Source of the DNA: Plantactinospora sp040120695
GTDB taxonomy: Bacteria; Actinomycetota; Actinomycetes; Mycobacteriales; Micromonosporaceae
Direction of reading: 5' to 3'
Assembly (NCBI RefSeq): GCF_040120695.1
Contig: NZ_JBEEAC010000004.1
Span: 248,001 to 312,000, forward strand
Length of the DNA stretch: 64,000 nt
Part shown: positions 1 through 7,582 of the stretch, in pieces
How the letters are laid out: each line of letters begins with the position of its first letter
How positions within the stretch are numbered: position 1 is the stretch's first letter
Made by a program: the position numbers and the translations under genes
Notes under the pieces: generated by a model
What the model was told of the DNA's origin: nothing
Databases searched by the model: none
What the model saw: the letters and a program-made list of their open reading frames with translations, nothing else

Positions 1-283
1 AGAGCAGCAGGTCGTAGCCGGCGGTGTGCAGGACCTCGTCGGCGGCCTCCACCACGGCACCGACGAACCAGGGGGTGATCCGGGGGACGATCACGGCGAC
101 GGTGCCGGTCTTGCCGCCGGCCAGCCGGGATGCGCTGGGCGACACGGTGTAGTCGAGTTGCTCGGCGGCGAGCAGTACCCGGATCCGGGTCGCCTCGGAG
201 ACCGTCGGCAGTCCGCGCAGCGCCCGCGAGACGGTGGCGGTGGAGACCCCGGCCAGCCGGGCCACGTCGTCGATGGTGGTCAC
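1..283 (-). CDS. LacI-family transcriptional regulator, N-terminal part
   Basis: Only the first 94 or so codons are inside the window; the rest lies before position 1. It starts at GTG (281-283) and reads VTTIDDVARLAGVSTATVSRAL, the classic LacI helix-turn-helix and hinge, followed by the start of the periplasmic-binding-like effector domain (GTVAVIVPRITPWFVGAVVEAA). It lies downstream of, and on the same strand as, a sugar ABC importer, so it is most likely the local sugar-responsive repressor acting at the palindrome near 3.92 kb. The ligand cannot be read from this fragment. Confidence 0.9.
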   Translation of the reverse strand, partial: MTTIDDVARLAGVSTATVSRALRGLPTVSEATRIRVLLAAEQLDYTVSPSASRLAGGKTGTVAVIVPRITPWFVGAVVEAADEVLHTAGYDLLL

Positions 284-337
284 GGTGACATCCTGATCCG
301 GCCGTGCCGCCGGCCACGGCTGCTCCGGCCCGGGACC

Positions 338-369
338 CGGCCGCCGGGCGGTGCGCCGCCCGACGGCCG
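338..369 (-). terminator. GC-rich hairpin between permease gene and lacI-type gene
   Basis: Arms at 338-351 and 356-369 pair over 14 positions with one mismatch around a TGCG loop. It lies just after the stop of the malG-like gene and before the regulator on the same strand. There is no clear T-run, so it may be a weak terminator or an mRNA-stabilising structure that separates transporter from regulator expression. Confidence 0.45.
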
Positions 370-386
370 TCGGCCCGCGAGGGCGG

Positions 387-1355
387 TCAGCCCTTGACGC
401 CGCCAGCGAGCAGGCCACGCACGAAGTAGCGCTGGAGAGACAGGAACACGATCAGGGGTACGACGATCGAGACGAACGCGCCGGAGGTGAGCCGCTGCCA
501 CTCGTTGGCCCGGGTACCGGCCAACTCGGCGAGGCGTACGGTCAGCGGTGCGGTCTCGCTGCCGCCACCGGCGAAGATCAGTGCGACCAGCAGGTCGTTC
601 CAGACCCAGAGGAACTGGAAGATGCCGAACGCCGCCAGCGCCGGCAGGATCAGCGGCAGCACGATGGAACGGAAGATCTTCGGATGGGTGGCGCCGTCCA
701 CCCGGGCCGCCTCCATCAGGTCCTTCGGGAGCTGCGAGATGAAGTTGTGCAGCAGGAAGACGGCGATCGGCAGGGCGAAGCAGGTGTGTGCGAACCAGAC
801 CTGGAGGAACTTCTCCTCGTCGTCGAGGTTCCACGCCGGCATCAGCTCGACGCTGCCCAGGCTGACCCCCTCGGAGAAGAAGCTGAGCAGCGGGACCAGC
901 GCCATCTGCAACGGCACGATCTGCAACGCGAAGATGCCGATGTAGATCCAGTCCCGTCCCTTGAAGTTGATCCAGGCCAGCGCGTACGCGGCCAGCGCGG
1001 CGAAGGCGAGCGGGAAGAGCACCGACGGGATCGTGATCACCAGCGAGTTGACGAAGTAGCCGGCGAGCTGCCCGGAGATCGCCGACCGGCCGAAGAGCAC
1101 CTGCTGGTAGTTCTCCAGGGTGAACTGCGGGTTGGTGAAGGCGGTCCACCAGCCGGTGCTCTTGATCTCGTCCTCGGGCCGGAACGACGAGACGAACAAC
1201 CCGAAGGTGGGCACCGTCCAGAGCACCGCGATCAGGATCGAGGCGGCGGTGGCGTACGGGCTGTTGAGCCGGCGGCGGATCCGGCCGACCCGGGTGGCCG
1301 GCGGTGCCGCCGCGGACTGCGTATCGGCCAGCGCGGGAGGAGTGGTGGTGGTCAT
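387..1355 (-). CDS. Sugar ABC transporter permease, MalG type
   Basis: 322 residues with about six hydrophobic segments and the binding-protein-dependent permease EAA loop (EAARVDGATHPKIFRSIVLPL), which docks the ATPase. The N-terminus is a short cytoplasmic Ala/Pro/Arg-rich tail before the first membrane segment. The start is ATG at 1355 behind GGGAGG, one base after the stop of the MalF-type gene, so the two are translationally linked. It forms the inner-membrane channel with the preceding permease. No ATPase gene is present; such actinobacterial importers usually share a chromosomal MsiK-like ATPase (family knowledge, not seen here). Confidence 0.93.
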   Translation of the reverse strand: MTTTTPPALADTQSAAAPPATRVGRIRRRLNSPYATAASILIAVLWTVPTFGLFVSSFRPEDEIKSTGWWTAFTNPQFTLENYQQVLFGRSAISGQLAGYFVNSLVITIPSVLFPLAFAALAAYALAWINFKGRDWIYIGIFALQIVPLQMALVPLLSFFSEGVSLGSVELMPAWNLDDEEKFLQVWFAHTCFALPIAVFLLHNFISQLPKDLMEAARVDGATHPKIFRSIVLPLILPALAAFGIFQFLWVWNDLLVALIFAGGGSETAPLTVRLAELAGTRANEWQRLTSGAFVSIVVPLIVFLSLQRYFVRGLLAGGVKG

Positions 1356-1356
1356 C

Positions 1357-2424
1357 TCAAACCTCCCGCTGCTTGCGCAGGTTGCGGATCTGGTAGATCA
1401 CGATCGGGATCACCAGGACGAAGAGGACGACGGCCAGCGCCGACCCCTGGCCGGTCTGACCGAACCGGAACGCCTGGTTGTACATCTCGTTGGCGATCAC
1501 GCCGGTGTCGAAGTTGCCGTTGGTGGTGGTGCGGACGATGTCGAAGACCTTGAGCGTGGCGATCGAGACCGTGACCACCACGACGATCAGGGCCGACCGG
1601 ATGCTCGGCAGGGTGATCTGCCAGAACATCTGCCAGGGGTTCACCCCGTCCAGCCGGGCCGCCTCGACGACGTCGTTCGGGATCGCCTTGATCGCGGCCG
1701 AGAGCACCACCATCGCGAAGCCGGCCTGGATCCAGATCATGATCACGATCAGCAGCAGGGTGTTCAGCGGTGGGTCGTTGAGCCACTGCCGGGGCTCGCC
1801 GCCGAACATCACCCAGACCTGGTTGAGCAGGCCGATCTGGTCGTACTCGGCGGAGCGGTAGGCGTAGACGAACTTCCAGATGATGCTCGCGCCGACGAAC
1901 GAGATCGCCATCGGCATGAAGATCAGTGCCTTGGCCACCGCCTCGAACCGGGCCCGGTCGACCAGGACGGCGTAGACCAGCCCGACGGTGGTGGCCACCA
2001 GCGGGACCAGGACCACCCAGATCAGGGTGTTGGTGAGGATGCCGAAGATCTCGTCCTGGGCGAACATCCAACGGTAGTTGGCCAGCCCGACCCAGTTGTC
2101 GCTGCGGCCGTCCATGAAGGACAGCACGGTGGTGCGGATGGCCGGTACGACCAGGCCGATCGCGAGCAGTGCCAGGGTGGGCAGCAGGAAGAAGAGCGCG
2201 AGCCCGCCCTCCGGGCGGTTCACCACCGAGCGGCGGCGCGGTCGGGGACCGCCGGCGGTCGCCGGGCCCTGCGCCGAGGCCGCGACCAGCGCCGCCTCGC
2301 GGCGCCGGGCGAACCAGTTGGGTACGACGTCGAGCAGCACGAGCAGTCCGCCGACCACGACCGCGAAGGCGATCAGGCCGTAGAGCAGCATGAGCAGCTT
2401 TGGTGCCTCGTCGGCGAAATCCAT
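1357..2424 (-). CDS. Sugar ABC transporter permease, MalF type
   Basis: About 355 residues with a hydrophobic N-terminal segment, a cytoplasmic Arg-rich loop, five or six further membrane segments and the EAA motif (EAARLDGVNPWQMFWQITLP). I chose ATG at 2424 because GGAGG lies 6 nt upstream; an in-frame GTG at 2442 would add six residues but lacks a clear ribosome site. It pairs with the MalG-type gene 1 nt downstream, and the solute-binding lipoprotein gene is upstream in the same operon. The substrate is unknown, but is probably a mono- or oligosaccharide given the CUT1-like layout. Confidence 0.92.
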   Translation of the reverse strand: MDFADEAPKLLMLLYGLIAFAVVVGGLLVLLDVVPNWFARRREAALVAASAQGPATAGGPRPRRRSVVNRPEGGLALFFLLPTLALLAIGLVVPAIRTTVLSFMDGRSDNWVGLANYRWMFAQDEIFGILTNTLIWVVLVPLVATTVGLVYAVLVDRARFEAVAKALIFMPMAISFVGASIIWKFVYAYRSAEYDQIGLLNQVWVMFGGEPRQWLNDPPLNTLLLIVIMIWIQAGFAMVVLSAAIKAIPNDVVEAARLDGVNPWQMFWQITLPSIRSALIVVVVTVSIATLKVFDIVRTTTNGNFDTGVIANEMYNQAFRFGQTGQGSALAVVLFVLVIPIVIYQIRNLRKQREV

Positions 2425-2455
2425 CAGCGCCTCCAACGCCACGACGGTCGGATAG

Positions 2456-2495
2456 CCGACGGTCCGGCTCGCAACGCAGCGAGCCGGACCGTCGG
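2456..2495 (-). terminator. Perfect 17-bp hairpin just after the binding-protein stop codon
   Basis: Arms at 2456-2472 and 2479-2495 are perfectly complementary around a 6-nt loop. The structure begins 4 nt past the binding-protein stop (2500-2502) and lies before the permease genes, with no T-run. In sugar ABC operons such hairpins commonly protect the binding-protein mRNA or cause partial termination, so that the lipoprotein is made in excess over the permeases; that role is inferred. Confidence 0.75.
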
Positions 2496-2499
2496 GTTG

Positions 2500-3843
2500 T
2501 CACTTCGGCCAGGAGCCTTCGACGTAGTCGAGGGTGCTCTTGGTGTCCTTGCCGTTGACCCAGTCGATCATGCCCTTCCAGAGGGTGCCGGCACCGACCG
2601 CGGCGGGCATCAGGTCGGAGCCGTCGAACCGGAAGACCGCGCCCTTGTCGAGCAGGACCTCCATCGACAGCTTGTCGACCGCCTGCTCGACCTTGCTCAC
2701 GTCGAGCTTGTTGTTCGGCGAGATCCAGTTGCCGAGCCCGGCCCGCGAGTTGGCGTACTCGCCGGTCATCAGGTACTGCCGGACGGCCTGTACCGCCGGG
2801 CCGTCGGTGAAGGCCACGGTGAACTCGCCACCACCGAGTACCGGCTTGCCCTTGGCCGGGTCGACCGCCGGGAAGTAGAAGGCGTAGATGTCGCCGTCCG
2901 GGCCGATCTTGGTGCCCTCGGGCAGGTAGTTGGCGTAGAAGTTCGCCTGCCGGTGCATCGAGCACTGGCCCTGGAGGATCGGCAGGCCGCCCTCCTGGAA
3001 CGGGGTGGTGGTGAGGCTCTTCACGTCACCGTAGCCGCCGTTGACGTACTTGGGGTTCTTGAGGACCTGGCCGGCCTGCTCGACCGCCTGCACCACCCGC
3101 GGGTCGTTGAACGGGATGGCGTGGGTGGTCCACTGGTCGTAGACCTCCGGCGGCTGCGTACGCAGCATCAGGTCCTCGATCCAGTCGGTCGCCGGCCATC
3201 CGGTGGCGTCGCCCGACTCCAGCCCGACGCACCACGGCTTCTGGTCCGTCGCCGCGATCTTGTCGCTGAGCTCCATCAGCTGCTGCCAGGTGGTCGGCAC
3301 CTGGTAGCCCTTCTCGGCGAACGCCTTGGGCGAGTACCAGACGAAGGACTTCACGTTCGCGCCGAGCGGCGTGCCGTAGAGCTGCCCGCCGACGGTGGCG
3401 TACTTGAGCCAGTCGGCTGGGTAGTTCGCCTCGGCCAGGCTCTTCTGCTCCGCCGTCATCGGCTTGAGCTTGTTCGCCTCGGCGAACCGGGCGAGCAGCC
3501 CGGGCTGCGGGATGAAGGCCAGGTCGGGCGGGTTGCCGCCGTCCACCTGGACCTGGAGCTGGGCCTCGAACTCGCCGCTGCCGTCGTACTTGATCTCGAT
3601 GCCGGTGCAGTCCTCGAACTGCTTCCACGACTGCCGCAGCAGGTCGGCCTCGGTGTCCCGGATCGACGCGTAGATGGAAACGCTCTCGCCGTCGTGCCCC
3701 TGGTAGGCCGAGTACGGCGCGCACTCGGCGGAGTCGGGGTCGAGCCCGCTGTCACTGTCGCCGGAACAGGCGGTGGCGCCAAGTGCCAAGGCCAACACAC
3801 TGGCGATCGCGAAGGCCTGGCGTGGTCTGGACTGGACCGCCAT
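2500..3843 (-). CDS. Sugar ABC transporter substrate-binding lipoprotein
   Basis: 447 residues, extracellular solute-binding protein family 1. The start is ATG at 3843, preceded by a strong GAAAGGAGGA site; a longer frame upstream lacks one. The N-terminus has a basic RPR stretch, a hydrophobic core and a lipobox-like ATAC, so it should be lipid-anchored at Cys26. The mature protein has family features such as DLAFIPQPGLLARFAE and GYQVPTTWQQLMELSDKI. As first gene of the importer operon, downstream of a LacI-type palindrome, it delivers sugar to the two permeases that follow. The ligand is not deducible. Confidence 0.93.
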   Translation of the reverse strand: MAVQSRPRQAFAIASVLALALGATACSGDSDSGLDPDSAECAPYSAYQGHDGESVSIYASIRDTEADLLRQSWKQFEDCTGIEIKYDGSGEFEAQLQVQVDGGNPPDLAFIPQPGLLARFAEANKLKPMTAEQKSLAEANYPADWLKYATVGGQLYGTPLGANVKSFVWYSPKAFAEKGYQVPTTWQQLMELSDKIAATDQKPWCVGLESGDATGWPATDWIEDLMLRTQPPEVYDQWTTHAIPFNDPRVVQAVEQAGQVLKNPKYVNGGYGDVKSLTTTPFQEGGLPILQGQCSMHRQANFYANYLPEGTKIGPDGDIYAFYFPAVDPAKGKPVLGGGEFTVAFTDGPAVQAVRQYLMTGEYANSRAGLGNWISPNNKLDVSKVEQAVDKLSMEVLLDKGAVFRFDGSDLMPAAVGAGTLWKGMIDWVNGKDTKSTLDYVEGSWPK

Positions 3844-3915
3844 GCCGTCCTCCTTTCGTGCCGGCGTGCCGGTTGCCTGTGTGGGCAACCGGGCCGGCCT
3901 GTGGGCGTCACCACA

Positions 3916-3929
3916 TGTAAGCGCTTGCA
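3916..3929. promoter_or_regulatory. LacI-family operator upstream of the sugar importer operon
   Basis: TGTAAGCGCTTGCA is a near-perfect 14-bp palindrome centred on AAGCGCTT, about 75 bp upstream of the binding-protein start. It matches the TGNAAGCGCTTNCA type recognised by many LacI-family sugar repressors. The regulator at 1-283 is the obvious candidate binder (inference). Confidence 0.8.
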
Positions 3930-4012
3930 GCCATGATCGTCCAGCCCCGTGCAGCCACGAGGCCGTAACGATTCGGAAACCCGGTACCGGCCCGCCGGGC
4001 GGCGAGGGCCGG

Positions 4013-4768
4013 TTACTCGGCCGCCGGCACCGCCGGGACGGCCCCGGGCTCGTCGAGGATCGCGGCGAAGCGCTGCTCGGCGAGGTCGAGCTGGCCGAGG
4101 ATGTGCGCCCGCGCCTCGGCGCCCAGCGGGGTGTCCGGCCGGGTGATCAGGTCACGGAAGAGCGGCACCAGGGGGCGGTACTTCCGCGCCGAGCGGTGCA
4201 CCTTCTCGCCCGTGGTGTGGATGATCCCCACGCCGTTGTCGGTGAAGTCGGACACCTTGATCACCCGGGCCCACGGTTCCCGGTCCAGGCTCCTCGCCAG
4301 GTGCGCGTGGTACTGCTCGTCCCGGTCGCGGGCCGGGTCGTACTCCGGATTGGTGACCGCCGCGACCAGCCGGGCGATCCGGGGGTTGAACCGCCGGGCC
4401 ACCTCCGCCAGGGCCGCCCGGGTGGCCGCCGGCCCGGCCGTGCCGGCGGGCAGGCCGGCGAGTTCCGCCGGATGGTCCTCCACCGCGTCGTGCAGCAGCG
4501 CCGCCACGATCACGTCGACGTCGGTCACGGAGTAGTAGCAGATGATCCGGATGGCCACCCGGAGCAGGTGATTGAGGTATGGCTCGCGTACCCGGCGGTC
4601 GTCCCGGTGCAGCGTGCCGGCGAGGTCCAGCGCCGCCGCCAGCCGGGCCCGCTCGGCCGGGGCGAAGTGCTCCGCCTCCAGCCGGAACCGGTCCCGCAGG
4701 CCGGCCTCGCCGTAGACCTCGGTCACGGCGTGCAGCGGCATGCTTCTCAGGTACGTCGGCGAGGCCAT
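4013..4768 (-). CDS. HD-domain protein, SpoT/MESH1-like hydrolase family
   Basis: 251 residues from ATG 4768. It shows the metal-binding HD layout of the RelA/SpoT hydrolase family: NHLLRVAIRI (first His), then VDVIVAALLHDAVEDHPAE (His-Asp pair) and a downstream SDFTDN. There is no synthetase or TGS domain, so it resembles small alarmone hydrolases or other HD phosphohydrolases. The frame stays open upstream across an AT-rich inverted repeat (4841-4878), but ATG 4768 best fits the family's compact size. It is a single gene on its strand. The substrate (ppGpp or another nucleotide) is not proven. Confidence 0.82.
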   Translation of the reverse strand: MASPTYLRSMPLHAVTEVYGEAGLRDRFRLEAEHFAPAERARLAAALDLAGTLHRDDRRVREPYLNHLLRVAIRIICYYSVTDVDVIVAALLHDAVEDHPAELAGLPAGTAGPAATRAALAEVARRFNPRIARLVAAVTNPEYDPARDRDEQYHAHLARSLDREPWARVIKVSDFTDNGVGIIHTTGEKVHRSARKYRPLVPLFRDLITRPDTPLGAEARAHILGQLDLAEQRFAAILDEPGAVPAVPAAE

Positions 4769-4840
4769 GTCGTCCAGGTATACCGGATCGGCCCGGCCGG
4801 TACGCCCGTCCGGCGCCGGGTTCCACTCTTCCGCTGGCTG

Positions 4841-4878
4841 AAGTTTTCTGCCACGCTCAATCCATAGATAGAAAACTT
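4841..4878. repeat. AT-rich inverted repeat between HD gene and SH3-like fragment
   Basis: AAGTTTTCT (4841-4849) and AGAAAACTT (4870-4878) are perfect 9-bp inverted arms around a 20-nt spacer. The low GC stands out against the surroundings. It lies 70-110 bp upstream of the HD gene start and just before the SH3-like frame, so it could be an operator or promoter element, or a scar of an insertion or deletion. Confidence 0.6.
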
Positions 4879-4918
4879 TCACCACCATGGACAGCGCCTC
4901 AACGGCTCCGACGTCCAG

Positions 4919-5248
4919 GTGCGGTTCAACGGCGCGTTGGCGCTCTACTGGGGCACCCGCACCTACACCAGCGACAACGGCTGCTCCGGCGGCGCTGGCT
5001 CCGGCACGGTGAACACCGCGGGCAGCCCGCTGACCGTCCGCTCCGGCCCGGGCACCGGCTACTCCGCGGTCGGCACGGTCGCCGACGGCGCCCGGGTCAC
5101 CATCCAGTGCCAGACCACGGGTACGACGGTGACCGGCACCTACGGCACCAGCAACATCTGGGACCGGATCGGGGCCGGCCGATTCGTCTCCGACGCGTAC
5201 GTCCTGACCGGCTACGACGGCTTCATCCCGGGCGTACCGCGCTGCTGA
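4919..5248 (+). CDS. SH3-like domain protein, probably 5'-truncated
   Basis: 109 residues from GTG 4919; the frame is open only back to a stop at 4865-4867. The sequence (LTVRSGPGTGYSAVGTVADGARVTIQCQ, then WDRIGAGRFVSDAYV) is a bacterial SH3 domain, typical of secreted wall-binding proteins. Two Cys and a Gly/Thr/Ser-rich composition fit an extracytoplasmic protein, yet there is no signal peptide and no ribosome site. I infer the 3' remnant of a longer secreted gene, its front replaced by the AT-rich repeat. An intact small cytoplasmic gene is less likely. Confidence 0.55.
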   Translation: MRFNGALALYWGTRTYTSDNGCSGGAGSGTVNTAGSPLTVRSGPGTGYSAVGTVADGARVTIQCQTTGTTVTGTYGTSNIWDRIGAGRFVSDAYVLTGYDGFIPGVPRC

Positions 5249-5308
5249 ATGCCGGGCGTACCACCACGCTGCCGGGCATCGGCCGTCGGTAGCCCGGACA
5301 GACAGTTG

Positions 5309-5372
5309 GCCGGGGCACCGTGCCCGGGGCATCCACGGGGAGGATGAACGCCCCGGGCATGGTGGCCCCGGC
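5309..5372. terminator. Long inverted repeat between convergent genes
   Basis: Arms 5309-5330 and 5350-5372 pair over about 22 bases with one bulge and one mismatch; the loop is 19 nt. It lies between the end of the SH3-like frame (+) and the end of the 47-residue gene (-), so it can act as a bidirectional terminator. Directly after it, CTTGCCTGTTGGG occurs twice, at 5372-5384 and 5392-5404. Confidence 0.65.
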
Positions 5373-5471
5373 TTGCCTGTTGGGGTTCTCACTTGCCTGT
5401 TGGGAATTCTTAGTAGGGACAGGGATTTTTCAGCGACCCGAAGCCGGCGCTGCGCCAACGTCGGCCACGCG

Positions 5472-5615
5472 TCAATTGAAGAGGCTGACGCCGCCAGGAC
5501 CGACCAGCAGTCCGACGACGATGAGCACGATGCCCCAGAGGAGCTGCCGCCGGAACAGTGCCAGCACACCGGCGACCACCAGTACAACCGCGAGGATCCA
5601 GAGCAGTAGTTCCAT
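5472..5615 (-). CDS. Small GPGGVSLFN-type membrane protein
   Basis: 47 residues starting MELLLWILAVVLVVAG, with two hydrophobic helices split by FRRQ and ending GPGGVSLFN. The compact two-helix layout and the GPGG tail resemble small membrane proteins common in actinobacteria whose function I do not know. It begins 3 nt after the stop of the metallophosphoesterase gene on the same strand, so it is the last gene of a four-gene operon (nucleotidyltransferase, BON, phosphoesterase, this). A long inverted repeat follows its stop. Confidence 0.75.
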   Translation of the reverse strand: MELLLWILAVVLVVAGVLALFRRQLLWGIVLIVVGLLVGPGGVSLFN

Positions 5616-5618
5616 GAC

Positions 5619-6392
5619 TCAGGAACTACCCCCGGCAGTGAGCGCGGAAACCTTGCCCGCGGTGGCCCCGGCGTACGGCGGGTGCAGGTGGAACACACTG
5701 TACGCCTGCTTGATCACCGGGTGCGCGACGTTACGGACCCGCACCCCGCTCGGGGTGGTGCCCCGCTCGCTGCCGGCGTGCGCGTGCCCGTGCAGGGCCA
5801 GTTCGGTCGGCGCCGAGTCGATGGCCTGACCGAGCAGGTACGAGCCGAGGAACGGATAGATCTCCAGCGGCTCCCCGGCCAGCGTGTCGGGTACCGGCGC
5901 GTAGTGGGTCAGCGCCACCCGCACGTCGCAGTCCATCTCGCGCAACGCCTCGCCGAGCTGCTCGGCGATGTCGCTGGTGGTCCGGACGAAGGACTTCATC
6001 TCGGGTTCGCCGAACTCGCTTGCGCACCGGCCGGCGAAGCCGCCGCCGAAGCCCTTCGCACCGGCGATCCCGAGTCGTACCCCGGAGCACTCCAGCACCA
6101 CGTTGGTGCCCTCCAGCACCAGGATGCCGGCGTCCTCCAGTACCCGGATCACCGCCGGCACCTCGTCGCAGTGGTGGTCGTGGTTGCCGAGCACCGCGAC
6201 CACCGGTACGCCGAGGTTGCCGAACTCGGTCGCCACGCAGCGGGCCTCGGACTCGGTGCCGTGCCTGGTCAGGTCACCGGCCAGCAGCAGGACGTCGGCG
6301 CGCTCGGGCAACTGCTCCAGGGCCGGCCGGAACCGGCCGACCACGTCCTGGTCCAGGTGCACGTCGCCGACTGCCGCGATCCGGATCACCAT
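5619..6392 (-). CDS. Metallophosphoesterase
   Basis: 257 residues from ATG 6392 behind GGGAGG. All calcineurin-type phosphoesterase motifs are present: GDVHLD, LLAGDLTRHGT (GDxxxxG), VAVLGNHDHH (GNHD), ALTHYAP and HGHAHAGS (GHxH). It has no signal peptide, so it is cytoplasmic, and it should use a two-metal centre to cleave phosphomono- or diesters. The gene follows a BON-domain gene by 13 nt and precedes a 47-residue membrane protein by 3 nt. Substrate unknown. Confidence 0.92.
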   Translation of the reverse strand: MVIRIAAVGDVHLDQDVVGRFRPALEQLPERADVLLLAGDLTRHGTESEARCVATEFGNLGVPVVAVLGNHDHHCDEVPAVIRVLEDAGILVLEGTNVVLECSGVRLGIAGAKGFGGGFAGRCASEFGEPEMKSFVRTTSDIAEQLGEALREMDCDVRVALTHYAPVPDTLAGEPLEIYPFLGSYLLGQAIDSAPTELALHGHAHAGSERGTTPSGVRVRNVAHPVIKQAYSVFHLHPPYAGATAGKVSALTAGGSS

Positions 6393-6405
6393 GTCGTCGC
6401 CTCCC

Positions 6406-6681
6406 TCACCGGAGTTCCTCCACCTCGGTCGGTGCCTGGACACGGATCAGTCCGATGTCGACCGTCACCGGTACCTCGGGAAAGTGCTCCAGCACCAGCC
6501 GGAGGATCTCCTCGCGTCGCTGCGCGCTCGCCACCTCGCCGCAGAGCACCACGGCGTGGCCCCGGCGGGTCACCGTGATGCCCTGCTCGGCGATCTCGCT
6601 CCGCTCGGTGAGCAGGCGCTGGATCGCCGCTTCCAGATAGTCGTCGGGCGGTTCGGCACCACCCGGGCCGTGCTGGTTCAT
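6406..6681 (-). CDS. BON-domain protein
   Basis: 91 residues. After an acidic/Pro start, the sequence DDYLEAAIQRLLTERSEIAEQGITVTRRGHAVVLCGEVASAQRREEIL fits a BON domain, a small alpha/beta fold linked to phospholipid or periplasmic protein binding. There is no signal peptide, so a cytoplasmic or peripheral role is likely. The start ATG overlaps the stop of the upstream nucleotidyltransferase gene (ATGA), and the phosphoesterase gene follows 13 nt later, so the three are coupled. Confidence 0.8.
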   Translation of the reverse strand: MNQHGPGGAEPPDDYLEAAIQRLLTERSEIAEQGITVTRRGHAVVLCGEVASAQRREEILRLVLEHFPEVPVTVDIGLIRVQAPTEVEELR

Positions 6682-7319
6682 GTCGCCACCTCGCTGCGCT
6701 CGTCCATACCGGTCATCACCCTCTCCGCCGCGCCCGAGGAGTAGCGCGGCTGCTCACCGGTCGGCGCGTAGGGCACCACGTCCAGCCGGTCCAGCAGCAC
6801 CAGGAACGCCTCCGCGTACGGGGAGTGCACCGTCTCCTTGCGTACCCGCTCCCAGTCGATCTGTTCCCGGAGCGAGCGGGCCAGCGGCAGGCCGCGGGCG
6901 AAGTCGCAGTAGTGCTGCGAGAAGCTCAGCAGCTTGTGCACCATCAGGTGGGTCGCCGACAGCACCGGCATGTGGATGGCGTCGACCGGGCGTACCACGG
7001 TGTCCCGGAAGGTCTCGTCGGTGACCGGGGTCTCGATCGGCCGGTGGATCAGGTCGACCATCCGGTCGTTGTCCCAGACCTTGACCAGCCAGTCCTCCGG
7101 CGGGCGCTCGGCGGTGAAGCCGGCCTCGACGAGCGCCTCCAGGGCGCGTTCGACGTCCTGCTCCCGGATGAGGAAGTCGACGTCGTGGTCGCTGGAGTGG
7201 CCGCCGTGCGCGTACACCGCGAAGCTGCCGCCCAGCGCGAAGGGGATCTCGGACTGCTTGAGGACGGCGGCGACCCGCTTGAGGGTGGCAAGGAGGGTCT
7301 CGTCGCCGTTGTGATCCAT
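6678..7319 (-). CDS. Nucleotidyltransferase-superfamily protein
   Basis: 213 residues from ATG 7319, with GGGAG upstream. Residues about 27-52 read PFALGGSFAVYAHGGHSSDHDVDFLI, the polymerase-beta-like pattern G[GS]-x(n)-DxD that holds two metal-binding acids. The middle (PEDWLVKVWDNDRMVDLIHRPIETP) fits MNT/AbiEii-like or aminoglycoside-nucleotidyltransferase-like enzymes. It heads the operon with the BON and phosphoesterase genes. No antitoxin-like partner is adjacent, so a toxin-antitoxin role is not supported. Substrate unknown. Confidence 0.83.
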   Translation of the reverse strand: MDHNGDETLLATLKRVAAVLKQSEIPFALGGSFAVYAHGGHSSDHDVDFLIREQDVERALEALVEAGFTAERPPEDWLVKVWDNDRMVDLIHRPIETPVTDETFRDTVVRPVDAIHMPVLSATHLMVHKLLSFSQHYCDFARGLPLARSLREQIDWERVRKETVHSPYAEAFLVLLDRLDVVPYAPTGEQPRYSSGAAERVMTGMDERSEVAT

Positions 7320-7582
7320 CGGGTCTCCCAGGTCGGTGGCGAGCGGGCATCTGGTCAATGTGGTGGAGATTTACCGGTACCCGGCACTTCGTTCCTTCAC
7401 ACCTGGTCGGGATCCGGCGGTGCCGGCCCGGGGCCCGGAACCGGACGCACCGGCACGGAGCGCGGGTGCCGGCCACGCCCGGGACGCGCCGGCCGGAACG
7501 GCGCGTCCCGGGCGGGTCGGGGCAGCGGCGGGTGCGTTTGGCCGGCGTGGGGGGCTGCGCGCGCCGAGTACCGTTGCTGAGC

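Noticed and set aside
26..397. Plus-strand open frame over the LacI and permease genes
   Set aside because: Low-complexity Gly/Asp/Arg translation in the shadow of minus-strand genes with clear families.
1120..3936. 938-codon plus-strand open frame opposite the sugar importer
   Set aside because: Very Asp/Arg/Gly/His-rich, no domain; lies antisense to well-supported permease and binding-protein genes. GC-rich antisense frames stay open by codon bias.
6678..7319. Toxin-antitoxin reading of the nucleotidyltransferase gene
   Set aside because: No AbiEi/HEPN-like partner adjacent; neighbours are BON and phosphoesterase genes.
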